Assembly (NCBI GenBank): GCA_039105265.1
Contig: JAPFFF010000041.1
Location: 744,001 to 808,000 of the forward strand
From: Tritrichomonas musculus
Taxonomy: Eukaryota > Parabasalia > Tritrichomonadida > Tritrichomonadidae
Direction of reading: 5' to 3'
DNA length: 64,000 bases
The notes beneath the pieces were generated by a model. That model did not search any database and had not been told where the DNA came from. It worked only from the letters and a program-made list of their open reading frames with translations. The position numbers were made by a program, and so were the translations under genes. Of this stretch, positions 49,471-59,867 are shown in pieces (within the stretch, counting starts at the first letter, position 1; each line of letters opens with the position of its first letter).

Positions 49471-50304
49471 ATGCTAAATGCAAAAAGATTTCGATTCACT
49501 GAAAGAGAAAATTATATTATCATTGAAATGGTAAAATTGTATGGAGAAGACTGGGATGCAGTTTCCAAACAACTTCCAGGAAGAACTCCAAAACAAATCC
49601 TTGATCGATATAGAAATTACTTAAGACAAGGATTAAGAAATGGGCCTTGGACAGCAAAAGAAGATGAAATTTTGATTAATATGTACAATGCGATTGGTCC
49701 TAAATGGTCTAAAATGATGAACAATCTTCCTGGAAGAAGTGGAAATGACATAAAAAATAGATGGCATAAACATTTATACAAAAATTATATTGAAAAAGAA
49801 AGCCAAAGAGCTCAATTATGTACACAAAATTTTAGCCAAGAATCAAATTATAATAATAATTCAACATTTTGTGAAATAAATCAACATAATATCATTTCAA
49901 GTAGTACAGTTAAAAAACCTATGATATTCAATTCATCTCAAAGTTTACCAAATAAATGCTTTCCTTCATTTTTTGGTGTTAATGATGATATTCCTGAGCA
50001 AAGTCAAAAGGATGCACTGATTCTTGGTGGGAGTAAATTACGAGAAATATCAAAAAATAATTTTGAAAATAGATCAAGCAAAGATAAGCCAAATAACCAA
50101 TTAAATTATTCTCAACAAATTGATCTAAAGGAAATAAAAGACCCATTACAAAATAAAATAAACGAAAAAATGATTTGTGAACCTAATAATGAGAAAAAAT
50201 TGAACGAAATCTTTGATTTTAGTTCTTTCTTTAAGACAGATATAGAATTCCAGGAAATCACTGAAGAATTAAGTTCTTCAAGTTTTGACTATCCTTGGAT
50301 ATAA
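49471..50304 (+). CDS. R2R3 Myb DNA-binding protein with long tail, 277 aa
   Basis: The frame is open from further upstream, but ATG 49471 (MLNAKRFRFTERENYI) is the first in-frame ATG. R2 about residues 6-53 (DWDAVSKQLPGRTPKQILDRY), R3 about 58-105 (GPWTAKEDEILINMY, KWSKMMNNLPGRSGNDIKNRW). After the Myb pair comes a 165-residue Asn/Ser/Lys-rich tail, absent from the two shorter Mybs at 24 and 27 kb, ending in an acidic hydrophobic block (FFKTDIEFQEITEELSSSSF) that could be an activation region. It is expected to be nuclear. TCATCACAAAA lies directly before the ATG and fits a TCA initiator. Confidence 0.92.
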   Translation: MLNAKRFRFTERENYIIIEMVKLYGEDWDAVSKQLPGRTPKQILDRYRNYLRQGLRNGPWTAKEDEILINMYNAIGPKWSKMMNNLPGRSGNDIKNRWHKHLYKNYIEKESQRAQLCTQNFSQESNYNNNSTFCEINQHNIISSSTVKKPMIFNSSQSLPNKCFPSFFGVNDDIPEQSQKDALILGGSKLREISKNNFENRSSKDKPNNQLNYSQQIDLKEIKDPLQNKINEKMICEPNNEKKLNEIFDFSSFFKTDIEFQEITEELSSSSFDYPWI

Positions 50305-50656
50305 TTTGTTTATTTGATTATTACACTTTAGTTATTGAATGTTTTGAACATTTCTTTTTTTTTTTTTAAATTATATCGAATATGTTTCTTATGAAAATAT
50401 ATTTTAAAAATAAAAGATATTCATCGTTTTCTACTCTTTTTTTTTTGAATATTATTAATTTGAATATAATTTTACTCCTTAAAAGATGGATTTATTGATT
50501 TAGATTTATAATAAAAGATGTTTTTTAGAATATTTAATATCATTAAAAATTAATTAATTAAAATAAAACTGATATTTTAAATTTGATACATTTGTGAGTA
50601 CAAACTTATTCTCTACTTTTTATATTTTATTTAACTTAAAAATTTTGTAAATGAAA
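50305..50656. other. AT-rich spacer, nothing recognised
   Basis: Homopolymer T runs and A+T only, between the Myb stop and tRNA-Asp. Confidence 0.6.
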
Positions 50657-50727
50657 TCGCTGGTAGTGTAATGGTATCATGTAGGATTGTCGTTCCTGTG
50701 ACCCGGGTCCGATTCCCGGCCAGCGAG
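50657..50727 (+). tRNA. tRNA-Asp (GUC anticodon)
   Basis: Acceptor TCGCTGG/CCAGCGA, D loop TAATGGTAT, anticodon loop TTGTCGT with GTC at 50689-50691, T arm CCGGG-TCCGATT-CCCGG, G discriminator, then a T run. No intron. The T loop starts TCC instead of the usual TTC, the only oddity. Confidence 0.92.
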
Positions 50728-51039
50728 TTTTTTTTTTTTACAATAATTAAAATGATTTTAAAAAGAGACATTTTTGTAGATGATATCACTGACAAATTGA
50801 CTCTTGACGAAGTCCAAGTTTTCTAATGCTCTCTGATTAATGTCTTCAAGGAGTACTCTTGATATTTAGCCTGCCACAGATCCCATGCTCAAAGTCTAAT
50901 TTGAAGCATGCAAAACTTCATTTAGGTGGTACTTACACGCACCTTTTGCAATTGCATCAAATAGAGCAACTTCTGCAGCATAATTGAACAAATGGGACTT
51001 GGTGGCAAATTTACCCAAGACTTACATTGATCAATGTAG
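50728..51039. other. decayed coding-like sequence upstream of the DENN gene
   Basis: Short open pieces (FVDDITDKLTLDEVQVF near 50770-50825; NVFKEY) broken by stops suggest the lost 5' part of the DENN gene or a neighbour. No family recognised. Confidence 0.35.
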
Positions 51040-53274
51040 CTACCAAAAATCGCAGAAGTTTTCAAAGCAAATCAATTAACTGATGAATTTAAAAAGATTG
51101 TTTATCGTGTTGCAAATCATGATGTAAAAAGTAAGGATTCGACAATCTACCGTAATATGACAAATCAAGAATTGAAAAGCGCAATAAAGGAATGGGAAGT
51201 TATAATAAATACAGATGGTGACAAAATCTCCCAGTTTATTTTCCCTGATGGAATACAATATATAGAAAATGATGTAAATTATCTTAGCACTGATTTTTCA
51301 TTGGTCGACACTTTTTCAAAACCTCCCAAAATCCAAGACCATATAATATTTATCAAAAGCGATGGCAGTATTCCGCATTATTTCTTCTGTCTTAGGTTCA
51401 GAAGCAGTCCTTTCTCACGTCCTTCAGCTTTTTCACTACTCAAAACGGTTTTAACATCAAAGAAGACCAATGAAGGAGCAAATAAGCAAGAATTCAACGG
51501 ATTCAACCAAGATGAAATAGAATATTATATGTCCAAAATGGAAGATGAATTTGAGAAGGAAATGATCCACTTCAAAACACTCAAAAGGTGCCCAACTTGC
51601 CTCTTTGCTTTCGTCTTCGAGACACAGCATCCTTGCCACGAGTTGTACTTCAATCTGATTGAACTGATTACAAGGCTCGAGGCATCAAAGAGAACCGTGG
51701 CTGCTAATCTGCACAGAATCCTCAGCTCGTATTCTTTGCCGCACAGAGAGAGCGGCGTCATAATCGTCGGCAATGACGAGGACAAAAACATCTCTGACGA
51801 TTTCATCCTAATTGAGAAGATAGAGAACAACAGCCCGCAGCATCACGTCGACTGCGTCATATCAGTCAAAGACTCGAGAGAAAGCATCCAAAGCGAGAGC
51901 AGCAGCAGTCAAGACACAAACGAAAACGAAGACAAAATCAACTCAGACAGAGAAGATATCACAAGTGACAATGAAAGCCAAATCAAAGCGAACAAGACTG
52001 ATAAAAATGACAGTGGAGACAAAATCAACTCAGACAGAGAAGATATCGCAAGTGACAATGAAAGCCAAATCAAAGTGAACAAGACTGATAAAAATGACAG
52101 TGGAGATCAAATCAACTTAGACAGAGAAGATATCACGAGTTACAGTGAAGACAAAGTCAAAGTGGATAGGGAAGATATCACAAGTGACAATGAAAGCAAA
52201 ATCAATGTAAACAAAATTGATAAAAATGACAGTGGAGACCAATGCAAAGCGGATAGGATCGATAAAAATGTCGGTTTTGATTGTCTGTGGCCGGCGAACG
52301 CCTTCAAGGCGAGAGACGACTTCCTCAGCTCTCTCTACAAAAGTTCAAAGTTTCCTTCGGTCGGCGAGCAGATTACGTTCAAGGTAGGAAGCTCTGCTTT
52401 GTCGAAGTTTGTCTGGACGAGGCCGACGACGATGCAGTCATGCGTTGGGCTCTGCGTCTACGGGATCGAGCCACTCCTCGAGTGCAACATCGTCGTCGCC
52501 GGCCTCGACTTTGAGCCGATTGTCCGCGTTGTTTCGTCGCTTTCGCACCTCATTTTCCCACTCGCGTGGATGTACCCGATACTGACAATTGCTCCCGACT
52601 CATTCGTCGACATCCTCGGATCGCCGGTTCCCTTCATCGCGGGCGTTTTCAAGAGCGAGGCGTGCGTGAGGAAGATCATTGAACTTGACGTTTCGGAGAA
52701 CATTTTGATCATTAATATGGACGATAGAACTATCAAATGGCCAAAGCAAACTTATCAAAAACTTGCTTGCCATACAAAATATTTGAATGCTTTGAAAAAG
52801 TTCTGTTTAACGACCAAAAATACTCAGAAAAAGTCGACTCATAATCATGATGATGTGCTGATCATCCAAAGCAACGGCGAGAAGAAATGTCTTGAATTTG
52901 ATGAGGATGAAATGGAGCAGTAATAATAATCCTTTCAATAAATTCAAAGCTTTACATAAAAGTGACAAAAGTCTTTACTTTGAACTTGATAAGATTGAGG
53001 ATGTTGTGAATTGTATTTTTGAATTGAATCAGGCGGTTTTTTCATCAAAAGTTTATCCATCAATTGTGACTAATATCCAAAACAAAGATAACTGTGCAAG
53101 GCGGTTGGATCGATGATGGTGGATGAACTTTTTGTGAGACAATTCGATGACTACAAAAGTGACTTTCCTTTTATCGAAGAATTCATGCAAGCACAAAAGC
53201 TCGTTTCATTCCGTGAGCAAGCTTGCAGAGAAAGGACTGATGAAGAAGAGAAAAAAATATCTCATAAATTATGA
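51040..53274 (+). pseudogene. DENN-domain protein (Rab GEF-like), decayed
   Basis: The main open frame (ATG 51157 to TAA 52923, 588 codons) has a uDENN-like start (IPHYFFCLRFRSSPF) and a cDENN core: CVGLCVYGIEPLLECNIVV, LSHLIFPLAWMYPILTIAPD, ILGSPVPFIAGVFKSEACV, the signature region of DENN modules that activate Rab GTPases. A charged Ser/Asp insert with about four 90-bp repeats (SDREDI.SDNES.IK.NK.DKNDSGD; 51934-52270) splits uDENN from cDENN. After the stop, the C-terminal dDENN-like part continues in frame +1 (NPFNKFKALHKSDKSLYFEL), then returns to the first frame at 53113 (DELFVRQFDDYKSDFPFIEE) until TGA 53272-53274. Upstream, LPKIAEVFKANQLTDEFKK (from about 51043) is in frame but closed by TAG. 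Two compensating frame changes and lost ends indicate a pseudogene, though the main ORF might still be made. Confidence 0.75.
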
Positions 53275-53534
53275 TATATATACTTTTTTTTTAAATAAAA
53301 TTTATATGAATTGAATTGAAAGAATTTTCAGGTCATTATTTATTTGAACTTTTTGAATATTTTGTTTTTTAATTTTTGGATGTAAACTTACGGTTTCTAA
53401 GAATTTATTTCCAATTTTGAATGATTTATTTTTTACAAGAGAAAAATAAAAAACAAAGTTTATTATAATTCAAAGCATACGAGATTACTTTATTGTTTAC
53501 ATCAATGATTATTATAGGAACATTTATTTTTAAA
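53275..53534. other. AT-rich spacer, nothing recognised
   Basis: Short spacer before the duplicated P1 segment. No gene or repeat supported. Confidence 0.5.
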
Positions 53535-54078
53535 TATAGAAAAATATGTGTTTTAATTCAATGTGTCATTGTTTTGATTTATAAAAATTTTATAAAATTT
53601 TTGTTTGAATGGAGAAGTGAAGAAATAAATTGAGATTGATGAACACATCATTTTATTTTTATATTAAATGACATCACAAGAACTTTCTTGTATTTATGCA
53701 GCTCTTCTCTTGAATGATGAAAACATTGATATTACTTCAGATAAAATCAAGTCATTATTTAAAGCAGCAGATGTAAAAGTTGAATCACATTGGATTGATC
53801 TTTTCACAAATTATTTCAAAACACATGAAATCTCAGAACTTGTTAAAGGAACTCCACTTGGAAACATCTCATCACCGACACGACCTTCAGAACATGAAGA
53901 ACTAACACAAACATCAGAAGATAAAAACGAAAGAGAAGAAGGAGAAGGAAGAGAAGAAGAAGAAGAAACCGAGTTGACTTTTGTATTTGATGATTTATTT
54001 AATTAACACTTAATCAAAACATCCACATAAATAATAAATAAAAATAAATTTTATGACACAATTTTCCTTTCAATTTTT
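53535..54078 (+). repeat. P1 segmental duplication, copy 1
   Basis: About 540 bp, including about 130 bp upstream of the P1 start and about 70 bp downstream, nearly identical to 59324-59867. The boundaries are abrupt: AATATAGAAAAATATGTG starts both copies, and homology fades after CAATTT.CCTTTCAATTTTT. Confidence 0.9.
53668..54006 (+). CDS. RPLP1: 60S acidic ribosomal protein P1, copy 1 (112 aa)
   Basis: The N-terminal helical dimerisation domain matches P1 rather than P2: ELSCIYAALLLNDENIDITS with DKIKSLFKAADVKVES. An acidic Glu-rich hinge (about residues 84-100) leads to TELTFVFDDLFN, the trichomonad version of the C-terminal tail that contacts elongation factors and is the target of ribosome-inactivating proteins. 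P1 and P2 heterodimers form the lateral stalk with P0. The hinge lacks the usual Ala/Pro run and is Glu/Arg-rich. TCATTTT lies 27 bp before the ATG and fits a TCA initiator. A near-identical second gene is at 59458. Confidence 0.92.
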   Translation: MTSQELSCIYAALLLNDENIDITSDKIKSLFKAADVKVESHWIDLFTNYFKTHEISELVKGTPLGNISSPTRPSEHEELTQTSEDKNEREEGEGREEEEETELTFVFDDLFN

Positions 54079-55274
54079 GTAATCAATCAAATTCATATAG
54101 ACCTTGAAAGCGGTACCTACCCGACCCCTTTTGACAGGTCCTTCTTGGGTAGGGTCATTTTTTACCTGGGTAGGAAAATAACATATTACCTAAAGGTAAA
54201 ATTTTACCCGGCCATTTATAAAGATGGTAATTTTTTACCAGACCATTTCTTTAATGATATTATTATTATTCTTGTCAGATATTCTATTGATAATATTTGA
54301 GATGCAATTTGCTACGATATCATATGTTTGGATGATATCAATTTAAGTGATTCCAAAAAAATTCATTTTTTTTATGGAATAATAATCATAATATGAAAAC
54401 TTAATATTAATTATGTTATTTGTTGGGTTTAGAATAAAGTTATAAATGTAATATTATAATATCAAAAAAAACTATAATTGAATTTATATCAGTTTTTTCA
54501 GAGGAGAATTTTCCTTAAAGTTTGAATCAGATATTGAAAAAGAATCAAGAAATCAAAATTTTTAATGAAAAAAAAAAATATTTATTATTATTATAAATTA
54601 AATGAATAATTAAAAAAAAATTATCGGGTAATACTTAAACACTTCACTTGAATGGTGGGTAATTACCCTACCCAAAAAAACGGGTCGGGTCCATTTTTTT
54701 AGGTTACCATTAAAAGGTATAAATTCATATCAAAAAAATTTTTGATTTTTATCTTGTTCTTCTCAGTCTTTTTCTCTCTCCATTATTTACAAATTTCTGG
54801 ATGAATAAAAATGACATTTAGTACTTAGAGTTTCACTTTTTTTTATCATTTCTTTTGTTTTGTGTTGCTAAGTTTTTTATTGGTCAATTAAGGGTAGAAC
54901 TGGCTTATAAACTTTTTCAATAAATAAACTATTCAAAATTTAGAAAACCCAACTTTACCCTTAAATACATGTAAATCATTTCTTTTGCTATTTGCTCATC
55001 GATCATGAGATCATATATATTTGAACTTGTGAAAGTCTGATTTCATCAATGCTTTTATACCATTTAATTTGAAAAAATTATAAAAGTTATTAAAGAATAC
55101 GTTTTTATATAATTTCAATTGTTAAATAACCAAACATGTTCAAAAAGTGACTCATCGGTTTGACAATAGAAGGTGAAAATTGACTAATTCTTATTTCCAT
55201 TGAATTTTTTTTGAGTGGAAAAATCGCAAAAATTTCTCATTTTTTTTATTTTTTTTTTTTCCACACCTGGAAAC
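54079..55274. other. AT-rich spacer with an inverted-repeat element
   Basis: Contains the element at 54112-54706. The remainder up to the BspA gene is A+T with TTTTT runs. TTTACCCTTAAAT-type sequences recur but no gene is seen. Confidence 0.55.
54112..54706. mobile_element. possible MITE with GGTACC/ACCCGACCC inverted ends
   Basis: Left GGTACCTACCCGACCC and GGGTAGGGTCA (54112-54170); right ACCCTACCC, GGGTCGGGT and AGGTTACC (54664-54706). The ends are imperfect reverse complements with ACCCGACCC and GGGTAGGGT in common. The interior is A+T. No clear target duplication, so the limits are approximate. Confidence 0.45.
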
Positions 55275-58200
55275 ATGGATTTAAGTAAAGAATCTTATCA
55301 TGAAAATGATTTAATTATACAATCAGATCAATCAATTCACAATTATGTTGATGAGAAAAAAGAGATATATAATATGATTATAAATTTTCTTGAAGACCCT
55401 CAATCAAATGATACCCAGTTGCAGGATTTAATTACAAATATTGATAATCAGCAATACATTGAAAACAAAGAAGAATTTGAGCATTTTCTTCTTTTGATGA
55501 TAAACATATTTAATTATCATCATCAAGATGATTTTTTCATCGAAAAGATTTTCACAATTATAAAAAATTATGATGAAAAAATCAAGAAAAATTTCTCAAA
55601 TCTCGAAATTTTCAACATGTTCAAAAGTAATAAAAAAATTATCCTTTTTCTTATTGAAACCGGAATCATGACATTTGATGAAAATATTTATCAATTAGTC
55701 ATTGACAAAAAAGAATTGGATAGAAATGCTTATTATCACTTTTTATATCCAGAGATCAAAGAATTAATTGGTGAAGAAAAAGCAAAAGTTATTGAGCAGG
55801 AACTTTTATCGACGGATCCAGACATTTTAAATAATTTTGACCAAAAACGCCATAAAGGTGTAAATGATTCATATATTTGTTCATTAATTAGAGAAGATTC
55901 TGTTGTAGATTTCATATCACATGTCAATCGTACAAATATGAATCTTTATTCAACAATCAAGCCTTCCATTTTTGAGACGAATCCCTTTTTAATTGCAAAT
56001 GAATTCATGAAAGTAAATCAAAATTGTTCGATATCATTGATTGAATATGCTGCATTTTATGGTTCGATTCAAATATTTCAATATTTACAAATGAATAAAG
56101 TTAAATTAGAACAATCATTGTGGTTTTATGTGATTCATTCCAAAAATCCAGAATTGATTCATATTCTTGAATATAACAGAATCAAACCGCCAAATAACAA
56201 TTATGAAAAATATTTCATTGAATCAATCAAATGCCATCACAATGACATTGCCGAATACATTCTAAATAATCTATTTCAAAATGATAAGACCAATTCAGCA
56301 GAAATTGTTTCATATATACTTCAATATCATAATTATCAATATTTTCCAAATGATTTCAGTGATAATCACTTCTATAGCTTATGCAAAAACAAATACGATG
56401 TACTTGCCAATTTCTACATTAAAAAGAAAGAAGAAATCATGGAAAATATGATCAAAGAAAAAAAGTATACAATACAAAAAGCAGCAAAACAAAATAAAAT
56501 AGTGGCTTTATATTATTTTCTGACTAAAGAAAAAGAAATTGAAAATAAGTTTTTTAGCTTCAATGCAAATTTAAAAAGAGTTGCTATTCCAACGTGCATT
56601 ACATCAATTAAAAGAAATGCTTTTTATAATTGTTCAAACATTACTAATGTTATAATACCATCATCAGTAGTGTCGATTGGAAATAATGCATTTTATGGAT
56701 GTTTGTTTCTTTTGCAAATTTTAATTCCATCTTCAGTAAAATCGATTGGAAGCAATGCTTTTTGTGAATGCTCATCACTATTCGAAATCTATTTTCCTGA
56801 ATTGGTAACAGCAATTAAAAGTGGTGTTTTGCAAGGATGTAAAAATTTGAAACATTTGTCATTTTTATCATCTGTAACAACAATTGAAAATAACGCTTTT
56901 CGAGGATGTGACAAATTGACAAAAATCATAATTCCATCATCAGTTACATCAATTGGAAATAATGTATTTGATAGATGCTCATCTCTTGAACAAATTGTAA
57001 TTCCATCATCAGTGAAATCACTTGGAAATAATATTTTTAATGAATGCACAGCTCTCACCAGTATTGAAATCCCATCATCAATAACATCAATTCCAAAAGG
57101 TTGCTTTCAAGGATGCATAAATTTGACACAAATCACAATTCCAAATTCAATAACATCTATCGGAAATTATGCCTTTAGTCGTTGCAAATCTCTTAGAAAT
57201 ATAACAATTCCATCATCAGTGAAATCAATTGGTGAAAATGCTTTTTTGGATTGTTCAAAATTGTCACAAATAACAATTCCAAATTCAATATCATCAATTG
57301 AAAAAGGCGTATTCAATAAATGCATTACACTTGAAAAAATTGTAATTCCATCATCAATAATATCAATTGGTGATTATTCTTTCAATGATTGTTTTGCACT
57401 AACAACAATTGATATCCCATCATCTGTCAAATCTATTGGAAATTATGCTTTTAATGAATGCATTTTACTTACACAAATGGCAATTTCAACATCATTAGAA
57501 AAGATTGGAGATGGTGCTTTTCAAGGGTGTAAAAACCTGATACAAGTTAACATTCCATCATCAGTGAAATCAATAGGAAATTCTGCTTTTCGAGAATGCC
57601 AAAAATTGGAACAAATCAAGATTAATTCATTGCTTGAAATAATCGATGATTATGTTTTTAGTGAGTGTTCATCAATAGTTGAAATTGAAATACCATCATC
57701 AGTCACATCGATTGGAAATTATGCATTCAATGAATGCCTGAAATTGAAAAAAATAACAATGCCATCATCATTAAAATCAATAGGGATGAATTCATTCTTT
57801 TGTTGTAGATCACTTCAACAAATCATCATTCCACCATCAGTAGAATCGATTGGAGATTATGCATTCTGTAGATGTTCTTTATTGTCAGAAATTGAATTAC
57901 CGCCATCAATCAAATGGATTGGAAACAGATCTTTTGGTAATTGCATATCTCTCAAACACATCACAATTCCATCTTCAATTGGAAATGAGTCTTTTATTCA
58001 TTGCCAATCATTGACAACTGTTACATTTTTATCAACAGCAACATCAATTGGAGAGGAAGCGTTTTATTATTGTAGATCACTCACTCAAATTTCAATTCCT
58101 ACATCAGTAACTTCAATTAAAATTGCTGCTTTCATGAGCTGCACATCGCTCGAACAGATCACAATTCCATCTTCAATAAAAACAATTCACCAAAATACTT

Positions 58201-58505
58201 TCGCTGAATGTAGATCACTTACACAAATAACAATCCCATCATCTGTTAATTATATTAATGACAATGCTTTCAGCGGGTGCTTATCATTAAAGCAAATCAC
58301 AATCCCATCCTCTGTAAACATGATTGGGCATTATGTTTTCTGGAGATGCTCATCACTTAGGCAAATTTCTTTTCCATCTTCTTTACATTATATTGGCCAT
58401 TATGTTTTCGATGGATGCTTATCATTAGAAAAGATTTCAATTCCTGCTTCTGTGTATCATCGTTTTTTAAGTATACCAGAAAAAACTAATGTTATCATAT
58501 TTTGA
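55275..58505 (+). CDS. DUF3447/ankyrin + BspA-type leucine-rich repeat protein, 1076 aa
   Basis: ATG 55275 is chosen; the open frame extends 20 codons upstream without ATG through a T-rich run. Residues 1-430 are the DUF3447/ankyrin-type region, with SLIEYAAFYGSIQIFQYLQM near 250-275 and helical repeats around it. Residues about 432-1065 are about 27 BspA-like LRR_5 units of 23 residues (for example SSVTSIGNYAFNECLKLKKI), with Cys at the recurrent C[S/K/R] position. BspA repeats occur in bacterial and trichomonad surface proteins that bind extracellular matrix. Here no signal peptide and no C-terminal membrane helix are visible, so an intracellular form is likely. The fusion of the two expanded families in one chain is the notable point. 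Confidence 0.9.
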   Translation: MDLSKESYHENDLIIQSDQSIHNYVDEKKEIYNMIINFLEDPQSNDTQLQDLITNIDNQQYIENKEEFEHFLLLMINIFNYHHQDDFFIEKIFTIIKNYDEKIKKNFSNLEIFNMFKSNKKIILFLIETGIMTFDENIYQLVIDKKELDRNAYYHFLYPEIKELIGEEKAKVIEQELLSTDPDILNNFDQKRHKGVNDSYICSLIREDSVVDFISHVNRTNMNLYSTIKPSIFETNPFLIANEFMKVNQNCSISLIEYAAFYGSIQIFQYLQMNKVKLEQSLWFYVIHSKNPELIHILEYNRIKPPNNNYEKYFIESIKCHHNDIAEYILNNLFQNDKTNSAEIVSYILQYHNYQYFPNDFSDNHFYSLCKNKYDVLANFYIKKKEEIMENMIKEKKYTIQKAAKQNKIVALYYFLTKEKEIENKFFSFNANLKRVAIPTCITSIKRNAFYNCSNITNVIIPSSVVSIGNNAFYGCLFLLQILIPSSVKSIGSNAFCECSSLFEIYFPELVTAIKSGVLQGCKNLKHLSFLSSVTTIENNAFRGCDKLTKIIIPSSVTSIGNNVFDRCSSLEQIVIPSSVKSLGNNIFNECTALTSIEIPSSITSIPKGCFQGCINLTQITIPNSITSIGNYAFSRCKSLRNITIPSSVKSIGENAFLDCSKLSQITIPNSISSIEKGVFNKCITLEKIVIPSSIISIGDYSFNDCFALTTIDIPSSVKSIGNYAFNECILLTQMAISTSLEKIGDGAFQGCKNLIQVNIPSSVKSIGNSAFRECQKLEQIKINSLLEIIDDYVFSECSSIVEIEIPSSVTSIGNYAFNECLKLKKITMPSSLKSIGMNSFFCCRSLQQIIIPPSVESIGDYAFCRCSLLSEIELPPSIKWIGNRSFGNCISLKHITIPSSIGNESFIHCQSLTTVTFLSTATSIGEEAFYYCRSLTQISIPTSVTSIKIAAFMSCTSLEQITIPSSIKTIHQNTFAECRSLTQITIPSSVNYINDNAFSGCLSLKQITIPSSVNMIGHYVFWRCSSLRQISFPSSLHYIGHYVFDGCLSLEKISIPASVYHRFLSIPEKTNVIIF

Positions 58506-58536
58506 TTAATAATGATACCTAGATTAGATCTTATTG

Positions 58537-58538
<2 letters not shown>

Positions 58539-58573
<35 letters not shown>
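58539..58573. repeat. T35 homopolymer
   Basis: 35 consecutive T starting 34 bp after the BspA-gene stop. Confidence 0.95.
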
Positions 58574-58577
<4 letters not shown>

Positions 58578-59323
58578 AGAAATTTTTTAATATATTTTTT
58601 ATTGAAATATAAATAATTATTTATCATGAAAATTCGTGACATTTTAATTATGAGAATATTTTCATACAGGCTTCTGTCATCAAAAAATGCAAAATTCAAT
58701 GAAAACATTCAAAATTTAATAGAAAATTGAAGAGAACAAAATTGTCTATATAATATTAAAAAAAAAAAAAAAAAAATAATTCTTATTCAACAAATTCTTT
58801 TTTATTCTGAACATTAATAATTTTGGAAGCATCTGGTTCATTATTATTTCATTTTGACATCAATAATGCTTTACCAAATGAATTTTGACACAGCTCTTTA
58901 CTAGTTAATTTGTAATCTGATGTATTATAGAATACATCTTCAAATTCCATTTTGTTTTTTATTGCTTTTTGTTTTCAAAATTAAATTATAAAAAATTTAA
59001 AAGCCTTGAATATTTTCATTTCATTGATGACCAAACTATTTTAACCGAATTACTTCTAAAAGGTTCTTTTAAAGCTTTCTTAAAAAAGATCATCTTGGCC
59101 TATCCAATAAATATATATATATATATATGTTTTAACCAGAAAATATAATAATTTAGAAAAAACCATACATTGTGATTTTAAAACCAGAAAATTTATTAAT
59201 TTAAAAAGAAAATGGCGTCACATGGTGGAATATTTGACACAGGTTTGATAGGAGTGCCAAAATTGAAATATCTTATAATGATTTTAAAAACACAGATACT
59301 TAATTATGAATTTATTTTTTTGA
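58574..59323. other. AT-rich spacer with kinase relic
   Basis: Holds the kinase N-lobe scrap (58783-58950), an A run (58759-58777) and an (AT)n tract near 59108-59129. Nothing else. Confidence 0.6.
58783..58950 (-). pseudogene. protein kinase N-lobe fragment
   Basis: From ATG (58950) the minus strand reads SDYKLTSKELCQNSFGKALL, then a TGA, then NNNEPDASKIINVQNKKEF. It resembles the Gly-rich loop region and the A-x-K strand of Ser/Thr kinases (xGxxSFGKV...NNExxAxKIIN). Most loop glycines and the rest of the domain are missing. It is a relic. Confidence 0.5.
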
Positions 59324-59867
59324 ATATAGAAAAATATGTGTTTTAATTCAATGTGTCATTGTTTTGATTTATAAAAATTTTATAAAATTTTTGTTTGAAT
59401 GAAGAAGTGAAGAAATAAATTGAGATTGATGAACACATCATTTTATTTTTATATTAAATGACATCACAAGAACTTTCTTGTATTTATGCAGCTCTTCTCT
59501 TGAATGATGAAAACATTGATATTACTTCAGATAAAATCAAGTCATTATTTAAAGCAGCAGATGTAAAAGTTGAATCACATTGGATTGATCTTTTCACAAA
59601 TTATTTCAAAACACACGAAATCTCAGAACTTGTTAAAGGAACTCCACTTGGAAACATCTCATCACCGACACAACATTCAGAACATGAAGAACTAACACAA
59701 ACATCAGAAGATAAAAACGAAAGAGAAGAAGGAGAAGGAAGAGAAGAAGAAGAAGAAACAGAGTTGACTTTTGTATTTGATGATTTATTCAATTAACACT
59801 TAATCAAAAAATTCAAATAAATATTTAAAATTAAATAAAATTTTATGACACAATTTACCTTTCAATT
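59324..59867 (+). repeat. P1 segmental duplication, copy 2
   Basis: Direct-orientation counterpart of 53535-54078, about 5.8 kb downstream. Differences are a few substitutions in the coding part and more in the 3' flank. Confidence 0.9.
59458..59796 (+). CDS. RPLP1: 60S acidic ribosomal protein P1, copy 2 (112 aa)
   Basis: Same length and frame as the 53668 copy. The only protein differences I see are RP to QH in the hinge (SSPT[RP/QH]SEHEEL). The remaining coding differences I noticed are silent. The upstream 130 bp, including TCATTTTATTTTTATATTAA before ATG, is conserved, so both copies probably have a working promoter. Confidence 0.92.
   Translation: MTSQELSCIYAALLLNDENIDITSDKIKSLFKAADVKVESHWIDLFTNYFKTHEISELVKGTPLGNISSPTQHSEHEELTQTSEDKNEREEGEGREEEEETELTFVFDDLFN

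Noticed and set aside
52924-53112. Frame change after the DENN ORF considered as an intron
   Set aside because: No GTATGT-type donor or ACTAAC-type acceptor of the kind known in trichomonads is visible, and both frames read as coding.
58539-58573. T35 run as a poly(A) tail of a reverse-strand retrocopy
   Set aside because: No minus-strand gene ends beside it; the nearest minus-strand coding-like piece is the kinase scrap, which points the other way with its own stop over 200 bp off.
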